Shown: positions 17,063-30,590, numbered from the stretch's first letter. The stretch is DNA of 64,000 nt from Thermococcus sp. EP1 (GCF_001317345.1 NZ_JXCG01000001.1:124001-188000); one strand, 5' to 3'. The notes: a model not told the origin generated them from the sequence alone. Translations and numbers: made by a program.

Positions 17063-18354
17063 CCAAATTTCTTTCTTTTTCTGTTTATTGGGGCAATGTA
17101 GTGTTGATAAAAGGCTCTCAGCTTTCTTGTGTACTCTTCTACCCATTCTCCGCTGATTTTCCTCCTCGCCACTCCATCTTTCATGGCTTGCTCTGCAACC
17201 GCTCTTGCTTCCCTTGGATAAACTTCCGGGTGCAGGGGAGTAGGAATTATGTATTCCTCAGAAAGTTCCTCATCTGAAACAACTTTAGCTATTGCCTCCG
17301 CCGCTGCTATGTTCATGTTCAATGTTATCTCCTTTGCTCTCACGTCCAACGCTCCTCTGAATATCCCTGGAAATCCCAGAACATTGTTTATTTGGTTAGG
17401 ATAATCACTTCTACCAGTAGCAACTATCCTAGCACCTGCTTTTTTGGCCTTTTCAGGCATGATCTCCGGAATTGGATTTGCCATTGCAAAAACTATAGCA
17501 TCATCGCTCATTTTTTGGATCATTTCTTCATTTACACTCTCTCCTACACTGACTCCTATGAAAACGTCTGCTCCTTCAATGGCATCGATCAAATCTCCCT
17601 CTATGCCGTATATGTTAAATCTGGCCACTTCTCTTTTGTATGGATTTAAGCCTTCTCTGCCCTCATAAATTACTCCCTTCCTGTCTACCATCACTATTTC
17701 TTTAACCCCCTTATGGTGGAGGATTTTGGCTATTGCAATTCCTGCTGCACCAGCTCCTTTTATGACAACTTTTATGTCCTCAAACTTTTTCCCAACAATT
17801 TTTAATGCATTTATAAGTCCCGCTAAAGTAACAACTGCTGTTCCATGCTGATCATCGTGGAAAACTGGAATATCCAACTCCCTCTTTAACTTTTCTTCAA
17901 TTTCAAAACACCTAGGGGCAGAAATATCCTCAAGATTTATACCTCCAAATCCTCTTGAAATCAACTTTACAGTATTTACAATCTCATCGACTTCTTTAGT
18001 GTCTATTAGTATTGGAAAAGCATCTACTCCAGCTAACACTTTAAAAAGAACACATTTTCCCTCCAGAACGGGCATTCCAGCCAAGCCACCAATATCTCCA
18101 AGACCCAGCACTGCAGAACCATCAGAAATAACAGCTACAGTATTTGGAATTATAGTATAATCCTCATAACTCTCTCCAGCAACAATAGCTCTACACGGTT
18201 CAGCAACCCCTGGTGTATAAGCCAAGCTGAGATCATAAGGATCCTCCACTTTCACCTTTGGGATAATTTCTATCTTACCATTTCCTGGAAAATTATTCCT
18301 ATGATATCCAAGAGCATGTTCGGCAAGCCTTTTTCTAAATTCTTCATCAATCAT
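17059..18354 (-). CDS. NAD(P)-dependent malic enzyme
   Basis: 431 residues, typical of the short bacterial/archaeal malic enzyme without a phosphotransacetylase domain. YTPGVAEPC (malate/metal site), SDGSAVLGLGDIGG, VFHDDQHGTAVV and the Rossmann motif IKGAGAAGIAIAKIL are present. It decarboxylates malate to pyruvate, linking C4 acids to the pyruvate pool. The ribosome site before the ATG is weak (AAGGGG, 9 nt away). TTTATAAAG about 30 bp upstream on the minus strand is a candidate TATA box. Confidence 0.95.
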   Translation of the reverse strand: MIDEEFRKRLAEHALGYHRNNFPGNGKIEIIPKVKVEDPYDLSLAYTPGVAEPCRAIVAGESYEDYTIIPNTVAVISDGSAVLGLGDIGGLAGMPVLEGKCVLFKVLAGVDAFPILIDTKEVDEIVNTVKLISRGFGGINLEDISAPRCFEIEEKLKRELDIPVFHDDQHGTAVVTLAGLINALKIVGKKFEDIKVVIKGAGAAGIAIAKILHHKGVKEIVMVDRKGVIYEGREGLNPYKREVARFNIYGIEGDLIDAIEGADVFIGVSVGESVNEEMIQKMSDDAIVFAMANPIPEIMPEKAKKAGARIVATGRSDYPNQINNVLGFPGIFRGALDVRAKEITLNMNIAAAEAIAKVVSDEELSEEYIIPTPLHPEVYPREARAVAEQAMKDGVARRKISGEWVEEYTRKLRAFYQHYIAPINRKRKKFG

Positions 18355-18434
18355 TTACAACAACCCCTTCCTTATCTTGTATGCTCTTTATAAACATTTA
18401 CGTTTCTTTAGTTTAACATGTTCATGTCCAAAAA

Positions 18435-18445
18435 TATTTAAATAT
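18435..18445 (+). promoter_or_regulatory. TATA box of the purine permease gene
   Basis: TATTTAAATAT preceded by an A-rich BRE (CCAAAAA) lies 44-54 bp before the ATG at 18489, giving a predicted start near 18465 and a short leader with GAGGTGA. Confidence 0.55.
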
Positions 18446-18488
18446 CCTTATTATTTTAGCATTTTTGTATCAATTTGAGGTGAGCGAA

Positions 18489-19826
18489 ATGTCGTGGTTC
18501 GAGGAGTATTTTGAGTTCACGGAGTATAGAACAAATATGAAAACCGAAGTGCTCGCCGGTATTACAACGTTTATGACTATGGCATACATACTCTTTGTAA
18601 ACCCAGCTATATTGAGTGACGCAATAGGTAAGGAAGCATTTAACTCACTTGTAGCTGTTACAGCATTAGCAGCAGGAATATCCACAATAATAATGGGACT
18701 CTATGCAAAGAAACCTTTTGCATTAGCTCCAGGAATGGGCCTTAACGCTTATTTCGCATACAGCGTTGTTATTGGGATGGGTTATGATTGGAGAGTTGCC
18801 CTCGCAGCTGTTTTCGTTGAAGGTATACTTTTCATAGTACTAAGCGTGACAAAAGTAAGAAGTGCCATAATACATGCAATTCCCTTGAGTCAGAAGTATG
18901 CTGTTGGAGCAGGTATAGGTCTTTTCTTAACGTTTATAGGTCTCAACGATGTTGGCCTTTTAACGGCCTTTGTTGATGAAAGTGGTGTCTTAAAGTTCAC
19001 TGGCTTTAACGTATCCGCACTTGCCACGAAGCCCATAATGCTATTCTTCTTTGGACTATTCCTCGCAGGAGTCCTTATCACCCTTAGAATTAAAGGAGCT
19101 TTGTTGATCTCAATCATCACCACTAGTATACTTGGATGGATAACTGGTGCCGCACCTTGGCCAGACCATATCTTTTCAACACCAAACATAAGCTACACCT
19201 TCTTAAAGCTTGATCTCCAGGGGCTTCTCAATGTGGGGGCTATTGGTGTAGTATTTGCCTTCTTTATGGTAGATTTCTTCGACACACTTGGAACAGTCAC
19301 AGGATTGAGTGCCAAAGCAGGATTTCTAACAAAAGAAGGAAAAGTACCAGATGCTGAAAAGGTACTTTTAACTGATGCAATAGGTACGACTTTTGGAGCA
19401 TTGCTTGGCACTTCAACGGTTACTACATACATAGAAAGTGCGGCTGGTATAGAAGAAGGTGGAAGAACAGGAATGACAGCCCTCGTTACAGGTCTTCTGT
19501 TCCTAGCAGTAGGGTTGTTCATAGCTCCACTTGCCCAAGCTATCCCTGCATTTGCAACAGCCCCAGCTCTTGTTATAGTGGGTTACTACATGCTAAGTGC
19601 AATAAGAGGAGTAGACTTTGACGATGCAAGTGAAGCTATTCCAGCATTCCTAGTACTCATAACCATACCTTACACTTACTCAATTGCAGATGGAATAGGA
19701 ATGGGCTTCATAAGCTACACCATACTTAAGCTCTTCAGCGGCCGTGGAAAAGAAATACACCCACTCATGTACATATTAACCTTGATCTTCATAGGATACT
19801 TTGCATATTTAGGAGGGGTCTTCTGA
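18489..19826 (+). CDS. NCS2/AzgA-type purine (adenine/guanine/hypoxanthine) permease
   Basis: 445 residues with about 12-14 membrane segments. AGITTFMTMAYILFVNP, ALAPGMGLNAYFAY, FMVDFFDTLGTVTGL, LGTSTVTTYIESAAGIEEGGRTG and a polar C-terminal half helix are hallmarks of the AzgA/PbuG/GhxP branch of nucleobase permeases. Start is the ATG at 18489 after GAGGTGA. Expected role: proton-coupled purine uptake at the cytoplasmic membrane; which purine is preferred is not readable. Confidence 0.93.
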   Translation: MSWFEEYFEFTEYRTNMKTEVLAGITTFMTMAYILFVNPAILSDAIGKEAFNSLVAVTALAAGISTIIMGLYAKKPFALAPGMGLNAYFAYSVVIGMGYDWRVALAAVFVEGILFIVLSVTKVRSAIIHAIPLSQKYAVGAGIGLFLTFIGLNDVGLLTAFVDESGVLKFTGFNVSALATKPIMLFFFGLFLAGVLITLRIKGALLISIITTSILGWITGAAPWPDHIFSTPNISYTFLKLDLQGLLNVGAIGVVFAFFMVDFFDTLGTVTGLSAKAGFLTKEGKVPDAEKVLLTDAIGTTFGALLGTSTVTTYIESAAGIEEGGRTGMTALVTGLLFLAVGLFIAPLAQAIPAFATAPALVIVGYYMLSAIRGVDFDDASEAIPAFLVLITIPYTYSIADGIGMGFISYTILKLFSGRGKEIHPLMYILTLIFIGYFAYLGGVF

Positions 19827-19856
19827 CCCCCTAAAATTTAAGAAAAGAGCTTTTCT
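19815..19856 (+). terminator. Hairpins and T-rich tract between convergent genes
   Basis: GGGGTC/GACCCC straddles the permease stop codon (19815-19830). AGAAAAG/CTTTTCT (19841-19856) follows, then a CTTTTTTC tract. Archaeal termination mainly needs T-rich sequence, so the role of the hairpins is uncertain. Confidence 0.3.
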
Positions 19857-20281
19857 CAACTTTTTTCTTTAGACTCCTTCAGAAATTGCTTAAGCACATA
19901 AGGACAGTGCTCCTGTATGTACTTGGCAAATTCTTTCATTCTCTCAGCTGTTATTTCATGCACATAATGTTCAAACTGGCATGCATCTTCTTCTGCTATC
20001 TCAGGGGGAATCCCAAGGATTTCGGTAAAGAATTTCATTAAAAGTAGATGCTTTTGGTAGGTAGATTTTGCAACTTCTACTCCCTTCTCAGTTAGTAAAA
20101 TCCTATCATATTTCTCATACTCAATAAATCCTTTCTCATTAAGCTTTTTGAGCGCATCAACAACACTCGGGGGCCTTACCCCGAGTTTTTTTGAGATATC
20201 TTTTACCCTAATTATCCCCTTATTCTTTTGAAGAATATACATAGTCTCCAAGTACTCCTCTTCCCTTTTACTTATTTCCAC
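19856..20281 (-). CDS. DtxR/MntR-type metal-dependent repressor
   Basis: About 141 residues. N-terminal winged helix (EEYLETMYIL, VKDISKKLGVRPPSVVDALKKLNEKGFI) is followed by a dimerisation/metal domain with the expected ligands in EEDACQFEHYVHEIT (Cys/Glu/His cluster). It lacks the SH3-like third domain of classical DtxR, as in MntR. The GTG at 20281 follows GGTGA by 5 nt; a GTG at 20290 is an alternative. A perfect palindrome of the DtxR/IdeR operator type lies just upstream, so autoregulation by Fe2+ or Mn2+ is likely. Confidence 0.9.
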   Translation of the reverse strand: MEISKREEEYLETMYILQKNKGIIRVKDISKKLGVRPPSVVDALKKLNEKGFIEYEKYDRILLTEKGVEVAKSTYQKHLLLMKFFTEILGIPPEIAEEDACQFEHYVHEITAERMKEFAKYIQEHCPYVLKQFLKESKEKS

Positions 20282-20291
20282 ACACCTCACC

Positions 20292-20308
20292 TAGGTTAGA
20301 GTAACCTA
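20292..20308. promoter_or_regulatory. DtxR-type operator upstream of the metal repressor
   Basis: TAGGTTA-GAG-TAACCTA is a perfect 7-bp inverted repeat with a 3-nt spacer, the classical DtxR/IdeR box core. It lies immediately downstream of an AT-rich TATA-like element (TTAAATTATTTA on the minus strand, from about 20319), where a bound repressor would block initiation. Confidence 0.7.
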
Positions 20309-20352
20309 AATAATTTAAGTGCTTTTTGGTTTTACAAAAAATAATTGAAAAA

Positions 20353-20934
20353 TTATCTAGCCAGTTCAATACCCTTCTCTAAGGCTAAAATATTAACTTC
20401 CCACAGCTTAGCCTTCAATGTTTCTCTAATGCCCTCAATGATGCTTTCCTTCCTTAGTGGTACCAAACCTCTACCGTAAGCATAACCAAGCATTAAAACC
20501 CCAAGGGTTCGTGGATTAATTTTATCTGCCTCCTTTTGGAAATTCATCATTTCAACAGGACATATTCTTTTTAAGGCCTTCTGGATGTCATCCAAATCTG
20601 GGTATTCCTCTTTCCCGACCAAAGTGGTGGCTGTGTGAATAGGATATGCGTTGACTATTGCATAACTTTTTCCACTTAAAAAGCGAGCATTTCTTAAGGC
20701 CTCCGCAGGTTCAAGAGCCAGCATTAAATCAGCCTCTCCTTCTTCAATTAGAGGAGAATAAACCTCTTCTCCAAAACGAAGATAGCTAAGCACGCTTCCA
20801 TACCTCTGGCTCATTCCAAGAGTTTCACCAATTCTGACATTATAACCCTCTTTCATTGCGGCATTTCCAATGATTCTTGAGAGTGTAAGCCCCCCTTGAC
20901 CACCAACACCGGTTATGATTAAATTGAACTCCAT
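20353..20934 (-). CDS. iorB: Indolepyruvate ferredoxin oxidoreductase, beta subunit
   Basis: 193 residues. ITGVGGQGGLTLSRIIG, GMSQRYGSVLSYLRFG and ALEPAEALRNARF are typical of the gamma/beta-type subunit of 2-ketoacid ferredoxin oxidoreductases, closest to IorB. With IorA it oxidises aryl pyruvates from aromatic amino acids to acyl-CoA, reducing ferredoxin. The start ATG at 20934 follows GGTGA. The alpha subunit gene iorA, usually adjacent, is absent on both sides here (a divergent methyltransferase upstream, the metal repressor downstream), so the partner must be encoded elsewhere. Confidence 0.88.
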   Translation of the reverse strand: MEFNLIITGVGGQGGLTLSRIIGNAAMKEGYNVRIGETLGMSQRYGSVLSYLRFGEEVYSPLIEEGEADLMLALEPAEALRNARFLSGKSYAIVNAYPIHTATTLVGKEEYPDLDDIQKALKRICPVEMMNFQKEADKINPRTLGVLMLGYAYGRGLVPLRKESIIEGIRETLKAKLWEVNILALEKGIELAR

Positions 20935-21020
20935 ACCTGTCACCGAGAATATTAAGAGAGAGGGGTTAAAAATCTGGCGCTCGAGAGAAGATTTATTTAT
21001 TAGATGCCCTATCTATTTTC

Positions 21021-21707
21021 ATGGGATTTGAAGAATATTATCAGGCATTTAGGGCATATACTGATATTTACTCAAAGGAATACCAAAAGAGGATAGAAGA
21101 ACTTGAGCCCTATTTACTCAAATTCATGGAGAAGAAAGGAAAAGTTCTAGATTTGGCTTGTGGAGTTGGAGGATTTTCATTTCTTCTTGAAGAGTATGGA
21201 TTCGATGTAATCGGAGTGGATATCAGTGAAAAGATGATAGAGAAAGCCAAGACTTATGGAAACGAAAAGAACTCTAAAGTCGAATTCCTTATTGGGGATG
21301 CTATGAATCTTCCCTTTGAAGGTAATACATTTGACTATGTAATATTTCTTGGAAACACAACGACACATTTTTTACCAAGAGAACTAAATAAGGTCTTCAA
21401 AGAAGTAAGGAGGATCCTTAAAAAGGAAGGGCTCTTTTTAATAAACTTTATAGATATGAGAGAGCTACTCTCTCGAATCCAGATGGGAACTGTCATAGGA
21501 GAAAAATATTGGATTAATAAAGTCATGATAGATAAAGAAGAGAAAACCGCCTTGATAGAATACAAAAGTGATGAAATCACTTTTCGAGTCAGATTTGTTA
21601 TTTGGGGAAGTACAACTGTAGACCTACTTGCAAGAATGTATTTTACTCCAATAGAGACCATTAAACTTGATGAACTTTCATATCTAAACATCTATAAGAA
21701 AAAATAA
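21021..21707 (+). CDS. Class I SAM-dependent methyltransferase
   Basis: 228 residues. The Rossmann motifs are clear: VLDLACGVGGFSFLL (motif I), VIGVDISEKMIEKA (motif II acidic loop), FLIGDAMNLPF, FDYVIFLGNTTTHF (motif IV) and a RRILKKEGLFLINF strand. The substrate cannot be predicted; the C-terminal region is hydrophobic-rich and lacks RNA-binding motifs. There is no ribosome site before the ATG; a TTTATTTATTAG element lies about 25 bp upstream, so a leaderless mRNA is likely. Confidence 0.85.
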   Translation: MGFEEYYQAFRAYTDIYSKEYQKRIEELEPYLLKFMEKKGKVLDLACGVGGFSFLLEEYGFDVIGVDISEKMIEKAKTYGNEKNSKVEFLIGDAMNLPFEGNTFDYVIFLGNTTTHFLPRELNKVFKEVRRILKKEGLFLINFIDMRELLSRIQMGTVIGEKYWINKVMIDKEEKTALIEYKSDEITFRVRFVIWGSTTVDLLARMYFTPIETIKLDELSYLNIYKKK

Positions 21708-21711
21708 GAAA

Positions 21712-23292
21712 CTAAGACTCGAGTCTAAGCCTCTTAATGACAAATTCCCTGTCCAGTGAAGCCAAGAATGGAGCTAATCTTGGACCTCTTTCTTTACCTA
21801 TAAACAAACTATAAAGCACTTTAAAGTATTTTTTACTTGGAATTCCCCGTTTTTTAGCAGCATCGAAGATAACTGTGTTTAACTCATCGACTGTAAATCT
21901 TTCCTTCCTCTCAATCCATTCTGCGAGTTCTTCCAGAGCTTCTTTGATGTCCTCACTCATCTCCACTGTGGGCAGTTTTTCCTGGAGTTCAAATTTAACT
22001 CCTTCGGGAGCATATTTCTCTACCCAGTTTTTAGCAAGCTTTATCCTCAATTTTATTCTCTCTAGATCTTCTCTTCTTAGGTCAGTTGGGATATGGCCCT
22101 GCTCCTTTAGCACGTTTATTATTTTATCCTCGTCCAAGTGAGGCATCTGCACTAGCACTACGAGGAATCTAAAAGGCGCTTGCGCTATTAATCGCTCTGG
22201 AATAGAGGGCATTGAAAGTTCATAAGTCCTCTTAAGCTCTTCCCCTTCTTCAGGGTTTTTAGCCTCTTCCATTCCAAAATACAGCCTCTCAACCTTATCA
22301 AATTCATCATAAAGGTTTAACAGGCCTAATTCGAGGTCAATTTTTATCTCCTTGTTCGGCCTATGTCTTGCATAGAGGAACCTTATTACCCCAGGCTCGA
22401 GAACTTCATAAAGGTCACTCAGCAATATAACGTTCCCCTTGGATCCACTCATCTTGCCTTTTTGCCCTTTTATGCCTACAAACTCATACATGAGCGGCAT
22501 CGGAGGTTCCTTTCCATAAACTGCCTTTATTATCTCAATACCCGTTTCATACCCTGAACCCGCTGCTAAGTGGTCCTTTCCAGCTGGTTCAAAATCCACA
22601 TTAAAGTGAGCCCATCTCATGGGCCAGTCTACTCTCCATCTGAGCTTAACATTCCCGTCTCTGATGTCTGTAACATCTTCACTTTCACAATGCATGCATC
22701 TATACTTTATTTTCCATTCGCCATCCCATTCGACAAATTGAGCCTCTTTGCGGCATTTAGGACAATAAATTTGAACTGGTTGCCAATCTTCAGGCAAATG
22801 AGGCTGTTTTGCCATGTCTCTAAACTTATTTAAGATCTCCATAATCTTGTCTCTCTTTTCAAGGGCTATCCTCACATCATTAGCGTATTCTCCACTTTTG
22901 TAGAGTTCGCTCGCTCTTAGGAAATCCACAGCAATGCCTAACTTTTCTACTTCTTCTTCAAAGAGCTCTCTAAAGTGATCAGCATAACTCTCATGGCATC
23001 CCCAAGGATCAGGAACTTCACTTACAGGCATTGTGAGATACTCTTGCCATTCCTTGGGAACATTTTTCGGGACTTTTCTAAACCTATCATAATCATCCCA
23101 CATGTGAATATGTCTAACCTTTTTCCCTCTGTCTTTTAAAGCGTGACCCACTATGTAAGTGGTGAAAAGCTCCCTAAAGTTCCCTATGTGGACATAACCA
23201 CTAGGAGTGATTCCACTCTCAACTACATAGGACTCTTTATCCCCCTTTTCTCGAATAATTTTCTCAGCCATATAATCAGCCCAATGAACCAT
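21712..23292 (-). CDS. lysS: Lysyl-tRNA synthetase, class I
   Basis: 526 residues. Archaeal class I Lys[18 protein letters not shown] (HIGH motif), CPKCRKE with CMHCES (zinc site), [12 protein letters not shown] (KMSKS motif) and an alpha-helix-cage C-terminal anticodon domain. The class I form is restricted to most archaea and few bacteria. ATG follows GGGGGATGA. Its 3' end lies 4 bp from that of the methyltransferase gene on the other strand. Confidence 0.97.
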   Translation of the reverse strand: MVHWADYMAEKIIREKGDKESYVVESGITPSGYVHIGNFRELFTTYIVGHALKDRGKKVRHIHMWDDYDRFRKVPKNVPKEWQEYLTMPVSEVPDPWGCHESYADHFRELFEEEVEKLGIAVDFLRASELYKSGEYANDVRIALEKRDKIMEILNKFRDMAKQPHLPEDWQPVQIYCPKCRKEAQFVEWDGEWKIKYRCMHCESEDVTDIRDGNVKLRWRVDWPMRWAHFNVDFEPAGKDHLAAGSGYETGIEIIKAVYGKEPPMPLMYEFVGIKGQKGKMSGSKGNVILLSDLYEVLEPGVIRFLYARHRPNKEIKIDLELGLLNLYDEFDKVERLYFGMEEAKNPEEGEELKRTYELSMPSIPERLIAQAPFRFLVVLVQMPHLDEDKIINVLKEQGHIPTDLRREDLERIKLRIKLAKNWVEKYAPEGVKFELQEKLPTVEMSEDIKEALEELAEWIERKERFTVDELNTVIFDAAKKRGIPSKKYFKVLYSLFIGKERGPRLAPFLASLDREFVIKRLRLES

Positions 23293-23412
23293 TTTTCATC
23301 CCCCAAGGTAGAGTCATAAAAATCATTTTTAAGTTTTGGCTCTGCGTTTTCAAACAGGAATGCAAACAAACAAAGTTTAAATATTTCGACCTCTTATTAA
23401 CGGGTGATAGAG

Positions 23413-24021
23413 ATGAACATAGTAACGGCAGTATTTTTTGCGGCACTCCCCATTTTGAGTGCAATATTCATAACAAAGTACCTAGGCAAAGAATATGCAT
23501 GGGTAAACAGAAAAATAATTCATTTCAGCATTGTGCCTGCAACACTTCTATACTATTTCGAAGAAATCCCCAAAGAAGTATTCTCTTTAGCAGCACTTCT
23601 TTTTGGGACCGCCCAATTATATTTGCACATAAAGAAGGGAGAACTTCAGTGGTATCAAATAGATAAGAATTATGGGGAGGTGTTTTTTGCATTCTCTGCA
23701 GCTGTAGTGGCATTTTTCCTCCCCAGAGAATATGCAACAGCACTTCTTTTGGTTATGGCAATAAGTGATGGGGTTACTGGAATCATAAGATTTCATTATT
23801 TCAGAAAAAGAGGGTATAACGTAAAGCTAAAGAAACACTGGAGTGGCAGTGTAGGATACTTTTTCTCCAGCCTTTTAATAGCCTTCTTTTTCCTTCAGAG
23901 TGTTTCTTGGTACTCAAAGTTCTTATGGAGTATTATTCTTACATTTGCTGAATACCAGCAATTTATAGACGATAATCTCTCCGTACCAATCATAGGGATA
24001 TTAATTAGGGGTATACTCTAG
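23413..24021 (+). CDS. Dolichol kinase/phosphatidate cytidylyltransferase-like membrane protein
   Basis: 202 residues with about six hydrophobic segments. Motifs of the SEC59/DGK1/VTE5 CTP-dependent lipid kinase group are visible: NRKIIHFS, YGEVFFAFSA, AISDGVTGIIR, KKHWSGSVGYFF and AEYQQFIDDNLSVPI. The likely substrate is a polyprenol or other isoprenoid alcohol, supplying lipid carriers for glycosylation or recycling isoprenoids; this is inference from family. The ATG at 23413 follows GGTGA. Its stop TAG abuts the stop of the convergent DUF366 gene (TAGCTA). Confidence 0.75.
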   Translation: MNIVTAVFFAALPILSAIFITKYLGKEYAWVNRKIIHFSIVPATLLYYFEEIPKEVFSLAALLFGTAQLYLHIKKGELQWYQIDKNYGEVFFAFSAAVVAFFLPREYATALLLVMAISDGVTGIIRFHYFRKRGYNVKLKKHWSGSVGYFFSSLLIAFFFLQSVSWYSKFLWSIILTFAEYQQFIDDNLSVPIIGILIRGIL

Positions 24022-24588
24022 CTATTCAGCCCATCTAACTTTTAGACTATCTTTTTTGGCCTTTAAGAATTCTTCCACTAGTGCTTTTCCACTTGCTTCC
24101 ATGAATTCCTCAACGTTACTTATTCCAAGCTCTTTTAGACCTATTGCAGTAACTTCTTCTGGAACTCCTTTTGCTTCCACGTTTATCCCTATGTGAACTT
24201 TAATACTCACCGGAGAGATTGTAGCAATAGAGATGTTAAGTTTTTTCTCATTAACGTAAATGTCATCGCCGCGTCTGGAAGTTTTTATTCCGTATGCTTC
24301 CAAAACTTCACAGAGCTTTACTATAAAGAGCTTTTGAAGGACTGACGCTAAGAAAACATTTGGAACCTCAAAAACCTCTATTATATAATGAACCATGTCA
24401 TCACTTTTTATCTCCTTTTTCTGACGGAGATCCTCAATATCGATCATTTCTTCAACTTTGACATTACATTTCCCTCTGAAAATGACTATTGAATTCCCTA
24501 GAACTCCAAAGTTCCTGTATGCCCAGTGACTTTTTATGGCAGAGCCATCATAATCAATCCTTTTATCCCTAACTATCAAAAGTTCCAT
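24022..24588 (-). CDS. DUF366 family protein
   Basis: 188 residues. The IDYDGSAIKSHWAYRNFG segment and the EVFEVPNVFLASVLQKLF helix match my memory of the archaeal/bacterial DUF366 family, whose function is unknown. No catalytic motif is evident; conserved Arg/Asp/His (RRGDDIYV, VKVHIG-like strand) suggest a soluble enzyme. The ATG at 24588 follows GAGGTGA and lies 10 nt after the stop of the HAD phosphatase, so the two are cotranscribed. Confidence 0.7.
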   Translation of the reverse strand: MELLIVRDKRIDYDGSAIKSHWAYRNFGVLGNSIVIFRGKCNVKVEEMIDIEDLRQKKEIKSDDMVHYIIEVFEVPNVFLASVLQKLFIVKLCEVLEAYGIKTSRRGDDIYVNEKKLNISIATISPVSIKVHIGINVEAKGVPEEVTAIGLKELGISNVEEFMEASGKALVEEFLKAKKDSLKVRWAE

Positions 24589-24598
24589 TCTCCTCACC

Positions 24599-25075
24599 TC
24601 AACTTCTTTCTATGAGGTAGAATTTAAGTTCTTCAAAATTTTTTACATCTCTCCACATATGAACAAACTTTATCTCTGGAATTGCCTTTTTAACTTCTTC
24701 TAGATGAAGAGTTCTATCGTCAACATAGATTACTTCATCTATCTCATATCCAATGGTTTGAAGTTGTTTGAGAGTCCTAAGTATCATGTCGGCTTTATTT
24801 GGATGGTTTTCAATTTTAGGAAAAACAAAGTAATGCCAAATACCAAACTCTTCAAGAATAGGTCGAACCAATTCTTCTACATTCCAGCTTGCAATACTCA
24901 AGAGAAATCTGTCTTTTGCCCATCTTAAAAACTCTATAACTCCCTCAAAAAGTCTCAATTTATTTCCATAGGAGTCAACTAATTCATTCCCATTGACTTT
25001 AAATGGAGGGACCAACCTAGATGCATCATAGTGATCCCACAAAGTACCATCAAGGTCTAGAATCAACAATTTCAT
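24599..25075 (-). CDS. HAD-family magnesium-dependent phosphatase (MDP-1 type)
   Basis: 158 residues. HAD motif I is LDLDGTLWDH, motif II SIASWN, and motif III/IV YVDDRTLHL; the HPNKADMILRTL segment supplies the conserved Lys region. This short-cap arrangement is the MDP-1 group, which removes phosphate from phosphotyrosine or sugar phosphates. ATG follows GGGTGA. It lies directly downstream of the 23S rRNA 3' end on the same strand. Confidence 0.8.
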   Translation of the reverse strand: MKLLILDLDGTLWDHYDASRLVPPFKVNGNELVDSYGNKLRLFEGVIEFLRWAKDRFLLSIASWNVEELVRPILEEFGIWHYFVFPKIENHPNKADMILRTLKQLQTIGYEIDEVIYVDDRTLHLEEVKKAIPEIKFVHMWRDVKNFEELKFYLIERS

Positions 25076-25162
25076 TTTTTCACCCAAGAAATAATCATAA
25101 CTTAGATTTTTTGAAATTATCGTTGAACTAGAACATATACTCAGAAGAGATTAAAGTTACAA

Positions 25163-25187
25163 GGACCGTGCATAGGCAGATTTGGCC
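25163..25187 (-). repeat. 23S processing stem, 3' arm
   Basis: This 25-bp sequence is the perfect reverse complement of 28267-28291. The two arms bracket the 23S gene outside its terminal helix, the position of the archaeal pre-23S processing stem cleaved by the splicing endonuclease. Confidence 0.85.
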
Positions 25188-25204
25188 TATCAAATGCCCA
25201 GCCC

Positions 25205-28246
<3,042 letters not shown>

Positions 28247-28266
28247 TGGAGGCTGGACATTTTTTG

Positions 28267-28291
28267 GGCCAAATCTGCCTATGCACGGTCC
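28267..28291 (-). repeat. 23S processing stem, 5' arm
   Basis: Perfect 25-nt complement of 25163-25187; it lies between tRNA-Ala and the 23S 5' end in the primary transcript. Confidence 0.85.
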
Positions 28292-28363
28292 TCATCGTGA
28301 CCCCTTAGTTCGGGGCCTAGGACCCTTCCACCCCGAGCAAAGCTCGGGATGTGCACCTCTTCG

Positions 28364-28440
28364 TGGTGGACCGGCCGGGATTTGAACCCGGGGCCTCCGG
28401 CTTGCAAAGCCGGCGCTCTCCCAGGCTGAGCTACCGGCCC
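28364..28440 (-). tRNA. tRNA-Ala (TGC) in the rRNA spacer
   Basis: 77 nt including a genome-encoded CCA. Acceptor GGGCCGG pairs with CCGGTCC-type 3' strand with one wobble; D arm GTAGCTCAGCCTGGGAGAGC; anticodon TGC (28404-28406) in a CGGCTTTGCAAGCCG stem-loop; T arm CCGGGTTCAAATCCCGG. tRNA-Ala between 16S and 23S is the standard Euryarchaeota layout. No intron. Confidence 0.97.
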
Positions 28441-28446
28441 ACTTCA

Positions 28447-28484
28447 GGCAGGCCCAACACCCCTTAAGCCCCCCGGATGGGTTT
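28447..28484 (-). repeat. 16S processing stem, 3' arm
   Basis: 28447-28463 and 28471-28484 are perfect complements of 30049-30065 and 30028-30041 in the leader. The two helices are separated by a 7-nt unpaired segment on each side, in the position of the bulge-helix-bulge site of archaeal pre-16S RNA. Confidence 0.8.
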
Positions 28485-28490
28485 CCGGCG

Positions 28491-29977
<1,487 letters not shown>

Positions 29978-30027
29978 TGCTATTAGGAGTACGGCCGGTG
30001 GGACTCCCTTCAAAAGGGAGTACCATA

Positions 30028-30065
30028 AAACCCATCCGGGGTTTGGTCGGGGTGTTGGGCCTGCC
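30028..30065 (-). repeat. 16S processing stem, 5' arm
   Basis: Leader arm of the pre-16S processing helix (pairs with 28447-28484). A smaller perfect hairpin, ACTCCCTT/AAGGGAGT (30003-30021), lies between it and the 16S 5' end. The leader from about 30240 to 29978 is GC-rich and contains no gene. Confidence 0.8.
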
Positions 30066-30240
30066 TTACCCCCAAGGGGTCCCCTTTCGGGTTTCCTTGG
30101 GAGCGCACTTTGCTGTGCCCAAGGCTGGAGGGCGGGGTTCATTGTTGGGTGCTTTGCACCCACTCCCCTCGACGCCGCCGTTTTATGCCTGGGCTTTGGG
30201 CGCCCTCATTCGGGCGCTCCACCCTATAGTCCGAGACCCC

Positions 30241-30590
30241 CACAATGAAAAATTTTTGCAAAACCCTTCAGCGGAGAGATTTTTGAAAAAAAGACTGTCA
30301 AAAATCTCTTTAAGAATGCTTACTTTTCAACAAATAAATGTAAAATTTCTTGGAACTTCAGCCACTGTAACCATGCAAATGGTGCTAATATGATTAGCTG
30401 CTTTAGATTGAATGAACCTACTCATTGGCGCTAACAGTGTTAGAGAAAATCTTAATCCTAGCTGAAATGTCGAGGAGTATCAATGCAAACCTGCAGTACC
30501 ATTGGACCACGAAATATACTAGAAGCTAGATATAATCATCGTGAGAAGTTCAAGTTGAAATCTAAAGTTGAAACTTTAAAATTAAAAAAG
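30241..30590. other. AT-rich spacer upstream of the rRNA operon
   Basis: 350 bp between the rRNA leader and the end of prs; no convincing gene. It holds a perfect 12-bp inverted repeat, AGAGATTTTTGA (30275-30286) and TCAAAAATCTCT (30298-30309). On the minus strand AAAAATTTTTCA near 30250-30261 could be the rRNA TATA region, since GC-rich leader begins about 25 nt later, but no clean BRE/TATA match is present. Confidence 0.4.

Noticed and set aside
30388-30466. ATGATTA and CTGA considered as boxes C and D of a further sRNA
   Set aside because: The distance is about 70 nt with no internal D'/C' pair.
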